DNA of 32,711 nucleotides from Prevotellaceae bacterium. GTDB taxonomy: Bacteria; Bacteroidota; Bacteroidia; Bacteroidales; UBA932. Below are positions 18,164 through 27,592 of this stretch, in pieces. The DNA is taken from assembly GCA_031290835.1 (NCBI GenBank), contig JAISLN010000271.1:1-32711 (forward strand). Direction: 5' to 3'. Position 1 is the stretch's first letter. Each line of letters begins with the position of its first letter. Below the pieces are notes generated by a model. That model saw nothing but the letters and a program-made list of their open reading frames with translations. It was not told the DNA's origin and ran no database searches. Made by a program: the position numbers and the translations under genes.

Positions 18164-20134
18164 TCAGCTCAGCATCACCTGCCCGCCGGTAACCGGAATT
18201 GCCTGACCTGTTTCGCAGGTTTGCTCTACCGCGTAGAGTACCGCCTTTGCCACGTCTTCGGGCGTTGTGCCTTTTTTCATGGGTACCTGCGACATGTAGA
18301 AGTTGCGCACGTCCTCTACCGTTTTTGCGCCGGGCACTTTTCCGGCCTTCAGGTACTGCACAAACAAGCCGTTTTGGGGGTCGCTCCACAGCGGACCCTC
18401 GTAGAAATTTCCCGGACAAATGGCGTTGACCTTGATGCGGAAGGGCGCCAGCTCCAGCGCAAACGACTGCGTAAGCCCCACGCCGCCGAACTTTCCGCCG
18501 GCGTAGGCAAAGTTGGCCTTGCTGCCGCGCAGCCCCGACTTGGAGTTGATTTGGATAATATCGCCGTAGCTCGTATCGCTGTACCTGTTTTGCAGCTTCA
18601 TCACGCGCGCGGCAGCCCGCGTGCAGTAGAAGTAGGCGTTGTAGTTGATTTTTGTAACCAGCTCAAAGCTTTCGGGCGTCATGTCGTCCAAGCCTCCGGC
18701 GCGGAGAATACCGGCGTTGCTGATGAACACGTCCAGCCCGCCAAAGTTCCTGACGGTAGCCTCCATGAGGCTGTCTATGCTGCTGACGTCGACCACGTTG
18801 GCGCGGGCAAAAACCGCGCGGTTGCTTTTTGCCAGCTCGTTGAGCCGCTGCACGGCTTGCGCACCGGCGGCTTCGTTGAGGTCGGCAACCACAATGTTGG
18901 CGCCCTCCCTGATGAGGCATTGCGCAATGCCCTCGCCAAAGCCCTGCGCTGCGCCGGTAACAACAATGATTTTGTTTTCCGCGCGACCTGCGCCGACGCC
19001 TGCGCTGACTTTTCGCCGGTAGTTCTCCACCTCCCAGTGGTCAATAAAGTCCACCTGCGCCTGCGTCATGGGGTGCTCTCCGCCAAAGGACTGCGCGAGG
19101 AAAGCAATTTTCATCATGTCCAGAAAAACGTCCAGAATAACGTCGCATCCGGCGGCGTTGTCGCCCACCGCAACCAAGCCCACGCCTTTGATGAGCATTA
19201 CCTTTGGCGTGTATCCGTGCTGTCCTGTGTAGGCGTCGATTTTTTTCTCCGCAGCAAGCAAAACCGCCTCTTCGCTGCTGCCGTCAACGTAAATGTAGCT
19301 CGACTTGCAGTAAACAATGACGTCCGGCGAAAAGGGGCGGGATATTTTTTTGAAGCTCTCTTCGGAGCTTCCAAAGTAGCGCGTGAGCGCGTTGCTCGCC
19401 ACCTTCAGCGTTTTCAGGCTTTGCCGGCTTAGCATTGTGCGTATGGCGGGAATTACTTTTTGCACGCTTACGCCGGTCGGGCAGGCTTCGCAGCCGCTCT
19501 TCTCCGGCAGCGGCGTTGCAATGGCGGCTTCAATTTTCCCCAGCACTTCGTTGTACGCGGCTTTTACCTTTTCGGTGGAGTGGGCGCCTACAAAAATGCC
19601 GTGGTTTTGCAGCAGAATAGCTTCCGGCTCGGCGCCATGCTTTGCCTTGTAGCTTTTGATGCGGGTTTCCACCTCTTTGAAGAGCACGTATCCGGGGTCA
19701 ATGTAGGGAATGTAGAGCGCTTTGCTGCCAAGTATTTCGGCGGTTAGCTTTTCGGCGTTTTGTGCGCACATCAGGGCGTTGACCAGCGTGGGGTGGAGGT
19801 GCACCACAAAGCTTGCGCTCAGGGCGTTGTGCAGGGAAGTCTCCACGCTCGGTCGGCGATCTTTGGTGATGCAGGCTGCCGCCAGATCATTTTTCACCTC
19901 CTCCTCGCGCAGGGCGGGGTCGGTGGGGTATGTTTTTTCCGAAATCACGCTCAGCTTGCTGCGGTCGAGCACGGCAAAGCCGTCTTCGGTAATGGCGGCA
20001 AGGCTGTAGCCGCTTGCTTTTACCCAAAGCTTTTCGCTGTTTTTGTACGAGGTGTTGCCGCCGCCGGCAATCACGTAGCGGCTGTCTTTGCCGTAGAATT
20101 GTGAGATTTGTACGAGGTCTTCAATTTCTTTCAT
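18164..20134 (-). CDS. Bifunctional aldolase / short-chain dehydrogenase (rhamnulose-1-phosphate aldolase/dehydrogenase-like)
   Basis: 656 aa; N-terminal class II aldolase (SRYVIAGGGNTSYKN, ETSLHNALSASFVVHLHPTLVNALMC, LLQNHGIFVGAHS), C-terminal SDR (IVVTGAAQGFGEGIAQCLIREGANIVVADLN, YAGGKFGGVGLTQSFALELAPFRIKVNAICPGNF). Confidence 0.92.
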   Translation of the reverse strand: MKEIEDLVQISQFYGKDSRYVIAGGGNTSYKNSEKLWVKASGYSLAAITEDGFAVLDRSKLSVISEKTYPTDPALREEEVKNDLAAACITKDRRPSVETSLHNALSASFVVHLHPTLVNALMCAQNAEKLTAEILGSKALYIPYIDPGYVLFKEVETRIKSYKAKHGAEPEAILLQNHGIFVGAHSTEKVKAAYNEVLGKIEAAIATPLPEKSGCEACPTGVSVQKVIPAIRTMLSRQSLKTLKVASNALTRYFGSSEESFKKISRPFSPDVIVYCKSSYIYVDGSSEEAVLLAAEKKIDAYTGQHGYTPKVMLIKGVGLVAVGDNAAGCDVILDVFLDMMKIAFLAQSFGGEHPMTQAQVDFIDHWEVENYRRKVSAGVGAGRAENKIIVVTGAAQGFGEGIAQCLIREGANIVVADLNEAAGAQAVQRLNELAKSNRAVFARANVVDVSSIDSLMEATVRNFGGLDVFISNAGILRAGGLDDMTPESFELVTKINYNAYFYCTRAAARVMKLQNRYSDTSYGDIIQINSKSGLRGSKANFAYAGGKFGGVGLTQSFALELAPFRIKVNAICPGNFYEGPLWSDPQNGLFVQYLKAGKVPGAKTVEDVRNFYMSQVPMKKGTTPEDVAKAVLYAVEQTCETGQAIPVTGGQVMLS

Positions 20135-20257
20135 AAGTAACAGATATTTAATATTTTACTATAAATTAAATGCAGGATTCACTAAGCTAAAAGTGGCAAT
20201 TTGAAACGCAGCCTACCAAAAAAATAAATTTGTCCATTCAAAAAATTGGCATAGCGG

Positions 20258-20287
20258 GTGCATTTGGCTCCGTCGATTTTCAATTCA
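20258..20287 (+). repeat. Dispersed repeat head, copy C (truncated)
   Basis: GTGCATTTGGCTCCGTCGATTTTCAATTCA. Confidence 0.8.
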
Positions 20288-20317
20288 GGGTGTATTTTTG
20301 CCGAAAGTTCGGCTTAG

Positions 20318-20611
20318 TCAGCGGGAGAGATGCTTCTTCAGCTCCCTATCAAAGGTGTATATCGTATGATTACCATACTTTTCTTTCACGTTAATAGCCC
20401 ACGCATTTTTCTCCTGCTCTGCTAAGGCGGGATTGGCATACTGCCTCAAGCATCCCTTCATGCTGCCGGTAGCGCGAAATGCCTCCAACGCTTCTTTTGC
20501 CTCAACCACGGGCAGCACAATAACTTCAACCTTGCCGTTTTGCATTTGTAGAGGTAGCTGCATAACGGATGAAAGCTGCTGCGCGTGCATTATTGTTCTA
20601 ACCATTTTCAT
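20318..20611 (-). CDS. Small protein of unknown function, possibly antitoxin-like
   Basis: 97 aa; preceded on - by TATATTTG (20632-20639). Dispersed-repeat heads flank it on both sides. No confident family. Confidence 0.55.
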   Translation of the reverse strand: MKMVRTIMHAQQLSSVMQLPLQMQNGKVEVIVLPVVEAKEALEAFRATGSMKGCLRQYANPALAEQEKNAWAINVKEKYGNHTIYTFDRELKKHLSR

Positions 20612-20651
20612 GATAAAATTTTATTTTTCTGCAAATATAGGCAAATTTTGG

Positions 20652-20753
20652 GTGCATTTGGCTACGTCGATTTTCAATTCAAACTGCTGCGAGCGTTAAT
20701 CCTAAATGCTGCTTCCTCTTTGCATCCCGGTAGGGATGTATCTCTCGGTAGAG
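20652..20753 (+). repeat. Dispersed repeat block D
   Basis: GTGCATTTGGCTACGTCGATTTTCAATTCAAACTG head, then TTTGCATCCCGGTAGGGATGTATCTCTCGGTAGAGA. Confidence 0.8.
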
Positions 20754-20758
20754 AGGCA

Positions 20759-21820
20759 TTACGCTTGCAGCAATTGTGCTGCTTCCTTTTCCAAATTCAA
20801 AAAATCAAACCTTGTTTTTCCGGAAAATAAGTTGTCCTGAATTTTATCAATCTTCTCCTTGGTAATTTTAATAGCCAAATCAGACTGATCAATGCCTATC
20901 CATCGGCGATTGTTGAGCTGTGCGGCTTTCAAAGTTGTACCGCTACCACAAAAACAATCTAAAACTATGCTGCTTTCGTTAGACGAAGTTTTAACTATAA
21001 GATCTAACATTTCAGCGTTTTTTTCGGTTGGATAGTCGGGGTATTGCGGGTCTTTGAACTCCCAAATATCCTGTACGCGCATACCTTCGCGCTCGTCCGC
21101 ATAAATGATTTTTCGCGGATTTCCTTTTGAAGACCATTCGATTAAGCCGTCCCTATCCCACTGCTCCAAGGTGGCAACATCCGTACGCCAATGCCTGCCG
21201 ACAGGTGGTAAGAGGCCCTTGAAAGGTTGGTTGGATTTGCCGTTTTCAGTTTCTCCGGGTGCATGAATAGGGACGGTGGTGTATCTTCGTCCCTGTTTGT
21301 TTTTTTTTGAGAATAAAGCTTCCAAATCTTTTTCGGAATATTTTCTTCGCGGTTCGCTCCAAATTGGCGATAAGGCTTTGGAGTAGAACAATATCAAATC
21401 TTTAATATTTCCGTAGCCAACTCTGTCAAAATTTTTCGGATTGCATTTTATGCGGGTAATATCATTTCTAAAATTCTCAATACCAAATACTTCGTCCATC
21501 ATCACCTTAACGTAATGGCCAATTTTGTAGTCAATGTGCAAGTAAATCGACCCTTTTTCAGATAAAAGCTCTTTCAACAGCATTAATCTTGCTCGCAAAA
21601 ATTCAATAAAATCAGCGCCCTTCAGCGTATCGGCGTATGCAATGCTACCGTTTTTGGAGCTGCTGATGGTGGTTGCTCTTCCGTTGGTAATGGTAAAATT
21701 GCCGCCCGTAGCGTAAGGAGGGTCAATATAAACGAGGTCAATTTTTCCGCCAAATCCACTATTTAAAAGATATTGTAATCCTTGTAGATTGTCGGATTGT
21801 ATGAGCAGGTTATTGTTCAT
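20759..21820 (-). CDS. Site-specific DNA methyltransferase (DPPY class, type III Mod-like)
   Basis: 353 aa; LVYIDPPYATGGNF catalytic motif near the N-terminus, VLDCFCGSGTTLKAAQLNNRRWIGID SAM-binding motif near the C-terminus; no restriction gene adjacent. Confidence 0.9.
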   Translation of the reverse strand: MNNNLLIQSDNLQGLQYLLNSGFGGKIDLVYIDPPYATGGNFTITNGRATTISSSKNGSIAYADTLKGADFIEFLRARLMLLKELLSEKGSIYLHIDYKIGHYVKVMMDEVFGIENFRNDITRIKCNPKNFDRVGYGNIKDLILFYSKALSPIWSEPRRKYSEKDLEALFSKKNKQGRRYTTVPIHAPGETENGKSNQPFKGLLPPVGRHWRTDVATLEQWDRDGLIEWSSKGNPRKIIYADEREGMRVQDIWEFKDPQYPDYPTEKNAEMLDLIVKTSSNESSIVLDCFCGSGTTLKAAQLNNRRWIGIDQSDLAIKITKEKIDKIQDNLFSGKTRFDFLNLEKEAAQLLQA

Positions 21821-21870
21821 AGCTATAAGCCTATGTATTCATTCCCAGTAAATTCTTACTTTAAGAGCTG

Positions 21871-21878
21871 CAAAGGTA
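21871..21878 (-). promoter_or_regulatory. Candidate -7 box (TACCTTTG) for the methyltransferase gene
   Basis: CAAAGGTA on +, 51 bp upstream of the start codon; no convincing -33 element. Confidence 0.45.
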
Positions 21879-21929
21879 TAAATTTTTTCCTATCTGCCCG
21901 ATAGAGGCCGGAAATGGCTCTTTCCCCCA

Positions 21930-24695
21930 CTATTCCTGTTTTTTAACAAACCGGCGGCACGCCGTTCTCCCCTCATCCATAACCAGCTTGATAAAATAAA
22001 CGCCCGTTTCGTAGCTATTCGTATTCAGCGTTGTAGTTCCGGCAAGCAAGTTGCCCGAAAACCGCTGCTTACCTGCCGAATCATACACCGATACGTACCC
22101 GCTTTGCGGAATGGCTATCGACAAATCGGTGGCTACCGGATTGGGGTAGAGGCGGATTTTATCCTCAGCTGCTTCGGTAGAAACAGCTGTTTTCACGAGC
22201 GAGGTAACCGCTATGTCGTCCCACCGGGCAAGCGCGCTATAGGCGCGTACCCCTACGCTTCCCGATGCAAAAGAGGCGTCGTTGTGGTCAATCTTAGGAT
22301 TCTTCATGTCATCCACATAAATTTTGATGTTGCTTTTTTGGGCTACAATACGGATGTGATACCACCGGTTGGAGTTGATATTTAGCTCCGCAGCTGCCAG
22401 CGCCTGCCAGCTTCCGTTTGCCTTGCCCAGCTCCACTTTTTTGCCGGAGCTGCTGATTCCAACATAGTAACCGCTGTATTCGTCGGGGCCAAACGACAGG
22501 CGGCTTGTCCGGAACATCAAACCGCCGTCGCCGTCGCCGTTTACCTGCACTTTGGCGTCGTAAGTAAAATCGGAAAAAGACGCGGCGGGATAAACCGATT
22601 TTGAGCAGGGATGGCTTGCCTCCACGTGGCCGGCAACGTATTCGCCGTTTTCCACACGAAAACTCCCGCCGTATTGCACCCAACCGGCCTGACCGTCGGA
22701 AAAGTCTTCCGCAAAGGCAGTCGCGCCCGAAGCCGGCGTACCGATATAGGGGAGGCAGGTGGCGCGAAGCGTTCCCGATCCGTACGGCGTCAGCGTAATT
22801 TGCTCCTCGCGCCCCCACGCCTCCACCGGGCTGAAGGGCGGGTCGGTGGCTATGCAAGCGTTGTGGGAATAAGTCCACGAGCTAAGCTTCCGGGCGGAAA
22901 CGCTCAGCGTAACCGGCGTGGTTGCCTGAATGTATGGATTTTCGGGCATTTCGCTTTTATTTACCCGGATAGAAGCTTCCGGATTGTCTTTGTCGATGAG
23001 CAGCGCATAGCTCCATGCCGAAACCGGAAAGACTTCGCATTCCCTGAAGCCATTGCCGTAATCGCTGCGAACAGACCATTCTTCTTCGATTTTGAGCGCG
23101 TAAACCAACGGCCCGCGCCGGATGCTGACCGCGTTGTTCACCTCCTCATGAGCGGTAATGGACATGGGAAAGCTTACCTCAACCCGGTCGTTGTTGCTCC
23201 ACGTTCGGTTTATCGCGTAAAAGGCGCCCGGCTCCACCCCGGTTTGCGCTACGCCGTTGACTTTGATTTGGGGCGATTTGCACCACGCCGGAATCCGGAG
23301 CTTCAAAGGAAAATGGACGGCTTCGGGTAGGGTCAGCCGAAAGGTTATTTCTTCATCAAAGGGGTAGTAGGTAGCTTCGGAAATCGTTATCGGTACGCTA
23401 TTCGCCACCAAAGCCGTAACCGTAGAGGGGCCGTAAGCCATGACCGCTAAACCATTGTCGGCAGTAGCCGCCCACATTGTTTTTACAAAATAGGGAAACC
23501 CCATGTGGAAATCGAAACGGCAGCAACCGTAGCCCGAATACGGGCCGGGCATGTTGCCGTTGTCGTAGCTTTGCGCAAAGGCGCTATATCCGTGCTTGCT
23601 GATTACCTGATTGGCCTGCTGGTAGTACTGCAACCCCTTGATGTCGCTTGTCAATCCTCCGGGCAGCGCGTTGAACGCCACTTTTTCCAGCTGGTCGCCA
23701 ATTGTCGCATCGCCGAGTATCATCTGGGCGGTTTCGCACGACTGCATTTGCTCCACAGCCGAGCACAGCTCCAAGCCGGTTAAGGACGATCGGCCGGCAA
23801 GCATTTCGTTTCCCGACTGCATGCCATGCGGCTGACCGTGTTCGCACAGCAAATGCTCCCTGCCGCGCATATAGGCTTCTTTGTCCGCCTGTGATTGCGA
23901 TTTCTGGTAGTAAATTGCCGGCATTTTCATGGCCTGCGGGATGTTTACGTTGTGCTTCGGTTGAAAATCCGCCTCAAACCGGTTGAACGTATTATTCGTA
24001 AAAATATCCGTCCAGCTGTAGGCCTGATTTTTCAGCTTGTCGGCCAGCTCGAGCAAGAAAGCGTCGCCCGTCCGGTTGTAGAGCCAAAAAACGATTTCGA
24101 TGTTATCGCCGGCTCTGGATTTTCCCCAGCTGCTTAGCGGTTGAGCGTCGATGGTGTTGTTTTGGTACTGAAAATACTGGGTAAAAAAGGGAATAGCGCG
24201 GGCGTCGTTCGTTGCCTCGTAGTAATCGCGAATGGCGTAAAGCATCGGCATTCGCGCCCACCAGTCGCTGTTGCCGGAGGGTCCGAAGTAACCGCTTGGC
24301 TGCTGGCTGTTCAGCGACCAGCTTATCCATTTTTGAGCTTTTTCCTTGAGGCTTTGGTCGTCCAAAACGTAGGCTAGGGCAACAAGCCCCTTTACGTAGT
24401 AGGGCGGACGCTCCCAGCTGTCGCCCGTTCCGCCCAGCCAATCGCAGCCGGGGCCTAAGTCGCCGTTGCCGCTGTATAGCGATTCGGCATGGCCGGTTAG
24501 CCCCTCTTTTTGCAGCTGAAGCTGCTTGAGCAACCAGCCCTCAGCTCTGACGGAGCCTACAGGCAAGGGAGTAAACGGGACTTCCGCCAAAGGAGGCCTG
24601 TTTTTGGTGTAGTTGTCGGCTTTTGTTGCAGAGGGAAACGAAAAAAGACAGCAAAGTACTGTCAGCAATAATGCGGGGGTGTGTGTTCTTTTCAT
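21930..24695 (-). CDS. GH127-type (DUF1680) putative beta-L-arabinofuranosidase with CBM/LamG-like module and T9SS type A C-terminal sorting domain
   Basis: 921 aa; VRAEGWLLKQLQLQKEGLTGH, LLCEHGQPHGMQSGNEMLAGRSSLTGLELCSAVEQMQS, YGCCRFDFHMGFPYFVKTMWA; FSDGQAGWVQYGGSFRVENGEYV... beta-sandwich module; IRLYPNPVATDLSIAIPQSGYVSVYDSAGKQRFSGNLLAGTTTLNTNSYETGVYFIKLVM sorting domain. Confidence 0.9.
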   Translation of the reverse strand: MKRTHTPALLLTVLCCLFSFPSATKADNYTKNRPPLAEVPFTPLPVGSVRAEGWLLKQLQLQKEGLTGHAESLYSGNGDLGPGCDWLGGTGDSWERPPYYVKGLVALAYVLDDQSLKEKAQKWISWSLNSQQPSGYFGPSGNSDWWARMPMLYAIRDYYEATNDARAIPFFTQYFQYQNNTIDAQPLSSWGKSRAGDNIEIVFWLYNRTGDAFLLELADKLKNQAYSWTDIFTNNTFNRFEADFQPKHNVNIPQAMKMPAIYYQKSQSQADKEAYMRGREHLLCEHGQPHGMQSGNEMLAGRSSLTGLELCSAVEQMQSCETAQMILGDATIGDQLEKVAFNALPGGLTSDIKGLQYYQQANQVISKHGYSAFAQSYDNGNMPGPYSGYGCCRFDFHMGFPYFVKTMWAATADNGLAVMAYGPSTVTALVANSVPITISEATYYPFDEEITFRLTLPEAVHFPLKLRIPAWCKSPQIKVNGVAQTGVEPGAFYAINRTWSNNDRVEVSFPMSITAHEEVNNAVSIRRGPLVYALKIEEEWSVRSDYGNGFRECEVFPVSAWSYALLIDKDNPEASIRVNKSEMPENPYIQATTPVTLSVSARKLSSWTYSHNACIATDPPFSPVEAWGREEQITLTPYGSGTLRATCLPYIGTPASGATAFAEDFSDGQAGWVQYGGSFRVENGEYVAGHVEASHPCSKSVYPAASFSDFTYDAKVQVNGDGDGGLMFRTSRLSFGPDEYSGYYVGISSSGKKVELGKANGSWQALAAAELNINSNRWYHIRIVAQKSNIKIYVDDMKNPKIDHNDASFASGSVGVRAYSALARWDDIAVTSLVKTAVSTEAAEDKIRLYPNPVATDLSIAIPQSGYVSVYDSAGKQRFSGNLLAGTTTLNTNSYETGVYFIKLVMDEGRTACRRFVKKQE

Positions 24696-24698
24696 ATT

Positions 24699-25922
24699 TC
24701 ATGATTTTGGTGGTGGCATATATTTGTTTGGCGCTACTGCTTTTTTAATAATCTCGTTCCCATCCTTAATATATTCGTCGCGGTGGGCAATGTCGGCGTT
24801 GCCGCGGGCGTCGAGGTAGCCCTGCCGCCTGTTCAGCACGGCTTGCTGGTGCGACGCCACTACGCAGGCGCCGGCGTAGCCTATTTCCACAAGCGCCGGC
24901 GAAAGGGGCTTGCCGCCGCGCACCGAAAGCTTTACAGGCTCCATGGCGGGCGTGTTGTGCTCGCTGCCAAACGTTACCACAAAACCCTGCTCGTGCAGGT
25001 AGGTGGCGTAGCGCTCAAGCGCCTCCGTGGAGTTGCGCGTGGTGATAAACTCTACCGAGTAAATGCCGCGCTGCTTCAGCACTTCGGCGGCTTTTGCTAC
25101 GTCCTGCTCAAAGTCGGTGAAGCCGCCTTTGGCGTCGTCCGCAAGGAAGGGGTAGGTGGGAATGCCGCCCGCCGCCAAGATAATTTTGCAAACGTTGTCC
25201 AGCGGCAGGAATGCCTTCGGGTTTTCCGGCACAAAAGCTGCGCCGCCCGCCTTGAGAAGGTTGCCGCGTATTTCGTTTTCTACCGCCGCGTGGTTATCCG
25301 CGTCGGCTTGCAGCTTTTTTCCGCCGAATAGGGCTTCAAAAAAATCGGCGACCTCCTCCTTGCCTTTGTACCTTTTGTACGCCTCCATGCGCAGGGCTTT
25401 TGCGAGGTGGCGCTCGCGGATGCTGCCTTTGGTCAGCTCCTTTTTGATGGCGGCAAAGTTGAGCCGGAAATCTGCGCCGGCGCTTGCCAAAAGCTCATTC
25501 AGCTTGCCGCACATTTTTTCTACGTGGGCGTTCGACTCCTCGCGCACTTCCGCCAGCTCGCCCGCAAAAGGCTCGGTCAAGATGATGGGGTACGCCAAGC
25601 CTTTTCCGCTCAGGTAGGTTCGCCCGGGGTTGTTGGGGTCGTTTACGCGAACGCCCGCCGCCATATCCTCCTTTTGGAGCGAAATAAATTCAATGTTGAA
25701 CAGGGGGTACAGCCTGCGCAGGAAGCACTCCAAGTTCCAATCTAAGTACCCGTCCATGGAGTAGAAATCGTTGATGCCAACCACCGAGACATCCTCCTTT
25801 TTTGCCCTGTCCAGCGCGTCTGTCAGCGTGTCGAAGGCGCTGAACGAGTAGGGCGTGTGCAGGTGCGCGTTGACGTTGAGCGATGTGCCCACCAATTTTG
25901 ATATGTTTTGAACTTCGGACAT
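24699..25922 (-). CDS. PHP-domain protein (putative metal-dependent phosphoesterase)
   Basis: 407 aa; LNVNAHLHTPYSFSAFDTLTDALDRAKKEDVSVVGINDFYSMDGY, FVVTFGSEHNTPAM; stop lies 3 bp from the GH127 start (probable operon). Confidence 0.8.
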   Translation of the reverse strand: MSEVQNISKLVGTSLNVNAHLHTPYSFSAFDTLTDALDRAKKEDVSVVGINDFYSMDGYLDWNLECFLRRLYPLFNIEFISLQKEDMAAGVRVNDPNNPGRTYLSGKGLAYPIILTEPFAGELAEVREESNAHVEKMCGKLNELLASAGADFRLNFAAIKKELTKGSIRERHLAKALRMEAYKRYKGKEEVADFFEALFGGKKLQADADNHAAVENEIRGNLLKAGGAAFVPENPKAFLPLDNVCKIILAAGGIPTYPFLADDAKGGFTDFEQDVAKAAEVLKQRGIYSVEFITTRNSTEALERYATYLHEQGFVVTFGSEHNTPAMEPVKLSVRGGKPLSPALVEIGYAGACVVASHQQAVLNRRQGYLDARGNADIAHRDEYIKDGNEIIKKAVAPNKYMPPPKS

Positions 25923-26244
25923 AATTTTTTTATATTAATTCCTAAATAACTCTGTTACAGCAAATAATATGTTACCTAAAATTGGATAGCCGCAAGCATA
26001 AGATTTTGCCGAATTGGCATCTCCGGTTTTTGCTATCAGCTATGGGTAAGCTAATTGCCAAAAACGCGGTGCTTTTTATCAAATTTACAAATGGCTGATA
26101 ATCAATATAGAATTTTTGCAAGCAATGGCCGTAAAGGTAGCAAATATTTACCTGCATATCAAAATATCATTGTATAATTTTAGCGAAAAAAGGAAATTTT
26201 AGAGGTGCAAACTTAGCGCCGATACAATATGTTGAATTTTCAAG

Positions 26245-26274
26245 TTGTAATTAGTAAAAAAAACCGTATTTTTG
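26245..26274 (+). promoter_or_regulatory. Bacteroidota-type promoter (-33 TTG, 19-nt spacer, -7 TATTTTTG)
   Basis: TTG at 26245-26247 and TATTTTTG at 26267-26274; lies inside the extended ORF 26229-26801, favouring the ATG at 26325. Confidence 0.65.
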
Positions 26275-26324
26275 GGGTTCAATTATGCCACCCAATCGCT
26301 AACCACAACCGCAAATTAAAAAAC

Positions 26325-26801
26325 ATGAGCGCAGAGTTTGAGCCGAAAATCCTTGCCTTTGTATGCAACTGGTGTACCTACGCGGGCGCCGACCTTACGG
26401 GTACAAGCCGCATCAAGTACGCCTCCAACGTAAAAATTATCCGCTTCCCGTGCACGGGTCGCATCGACTTTATGCTTCTCCTGAAAGCATTTGCCGGCGG
26501 GTCGGACGGCGTTATCGTGTCGGGTTGCCACCCGAACGATTGCCACTATACGTCGGGCAACTTTCACGCGCGTCGCCGCTGGATGCTCTTCCGCGGGCTG
26601 CTCGATTTTTTGGGGATAGACGTTCGCCGGATACGGTTTTCGTGGGTTTCCGCCGCCGAGGGCGCCAAGTGGGCGGAGGTGGTGAACCAAACGGTGGCCG
26701 ACGTGCGCGCACTCGGCCCCTACTCCGAGTACCAAAAAGCCGCCGAGTTTGTGGCGGGCAACGAGGATGTTTTACTTAAGGAACAGGAGGTAGCCCAATG
26801 A
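26325..26801 (+). CDS. MvhD/FlxD-like hydrogenase/heterodisulfide reductase iron-sulfur subunit
   Basis: KILAFVCNWCTYAGADLTGTSRIKYASNVKIIRFPCTGRIDFMLLLKAFAGGSDGVIVSGCHPNDCHYTSGNFHARRR is diagnostic of the MvhD family. Confidence 0.93.
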   Translation: MSAEFEPKILAFVCNWCTYAGADLTGTSRIKYASNVKIIRFPCTGRIDFMLLLKAFAGGSDGVIVSGCHPNDCHYTSGNFHARRRWMLFRGLLDFLGIDVRRIRFSWVSAAEGAKWAEVVNQTVADVRALGPYSEYQKAAEFVAGNEDVLLKEQEVAQ

Positions 26802-27586
26802 ATGCGCTGAGAAGTACGGTAAAGGAGCTGCTGGGCAGCGGTGCGATAGACGTGTTTGTCGGCTACGAGAAGGGCACGCGGCTTCCGCGCCCGCTGCTTG
26901 CCGCCTCCGCCGATGAGGCCGACAAGCTGATATTTGACGAAACCTGCACGGGAAACCTCGCCGTTTACCTCACCCGCAAAGACCTTGTGGGCGGCAAAAA
27001 GGCGGGCGTTGCGGCGTCGTGGTACGCCATGCGCAGCATTTGCCGCTTGCTGGACGAAAATCAGCTGCAGGAGGGCGCGGTAAAAGTCTTCGGGCTAACG
27101 CCGGAGGGCGACCTGAAGCCGTTTGATACGCTTGCCGACCTGAAGCAGCACGTGCAGGAAACCCCGCCGCCGCCAAAGCCGGTGGAGGACGAGTGGGTGC
27201 GGGAGATAGACGCCATGCCGGCGGCAGAGCGCTGGAAGTTCTGGACGGGCGAGCTCTCCAAGTGCTTTAAGTGCTACGCCTGCCGCGCCGCCTGCCCCAT
27301 GTGCTACTGCACCAAGTGCATTGTGGAGGTCAACCGTCCGCAGTGGCTGCAACCGTGGGCGGCCACCATGAGCAACGTGGAGTGGCAGCTCAACCGCGTA
27401 ATGCACATGGCAGGCCGCTGCGCCGACTGCGGAGCCTGCGGCGCCGCCTGCCCCCTGGGGCTGCCGGTGCACATCATTGCGCACAAAATGGCAAAGCTGG
27501 TTGCGCAAAGCTTTGGCGAGCCAACCGACAAAGGCTCCGTGCTGTCCACGTTCAACCCAAATGATGAAGAAAACTTTATTCTGTAA
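26798..27586 (+). CDS. 4Fe-4S dicluster protein (FlxC-like)
   Basis: 262 aa; CFKCYACRAACPMCYCTKC and CADCGACGAACPLGLP; overlaps the upstream gene by 4 nt (ATGA). Confidence 0.8.
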   Translation: MNALRSTVKELLGSGAIDVFVGYEKGTRLPRPLLAASADEADKLIFDETCTGNLAVYLTRKDLVGGKKAGVAASWYAMRSICRLLDENQLQEGAVKVFGLTPEGDLKPFDTLADLKQHVQETPPPPKPVEDEWVREIDAMPAAERWKFWTGELSKCFKCYACRAACPMCYCTKCIVEVNRPQWLQPWAATMSNVEWQLNRVMHMAGRCADCGACGAACPLGLPVHIIAHKMAKLVAQSFGEPTDKGSVLSTFNPNDEENFIL

Positions 27587-27592
27587 AAAGAG

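Noticed and set aside
18221-19432. 403-aa plus-strand ORF
   Set aside because: Antisense to the bifunctional aldolase/dehydrogenase; no domain signature.
20300-20313. GCCGAA-AG-TTCGGC hairpin after the 97-aa ORF as terminator
   Set aside because: On the minus strand it is followed by A residues rather than a T tract, and the stem is short.
26229-26324. N-terminal extension of the MvhD-like ORF (MLNFQVVISKKNRIFG...)
   Set aside because: A -33/-7 promoter lies inside this stretch and MvhD homology begins just after the internal ATG at 26325.
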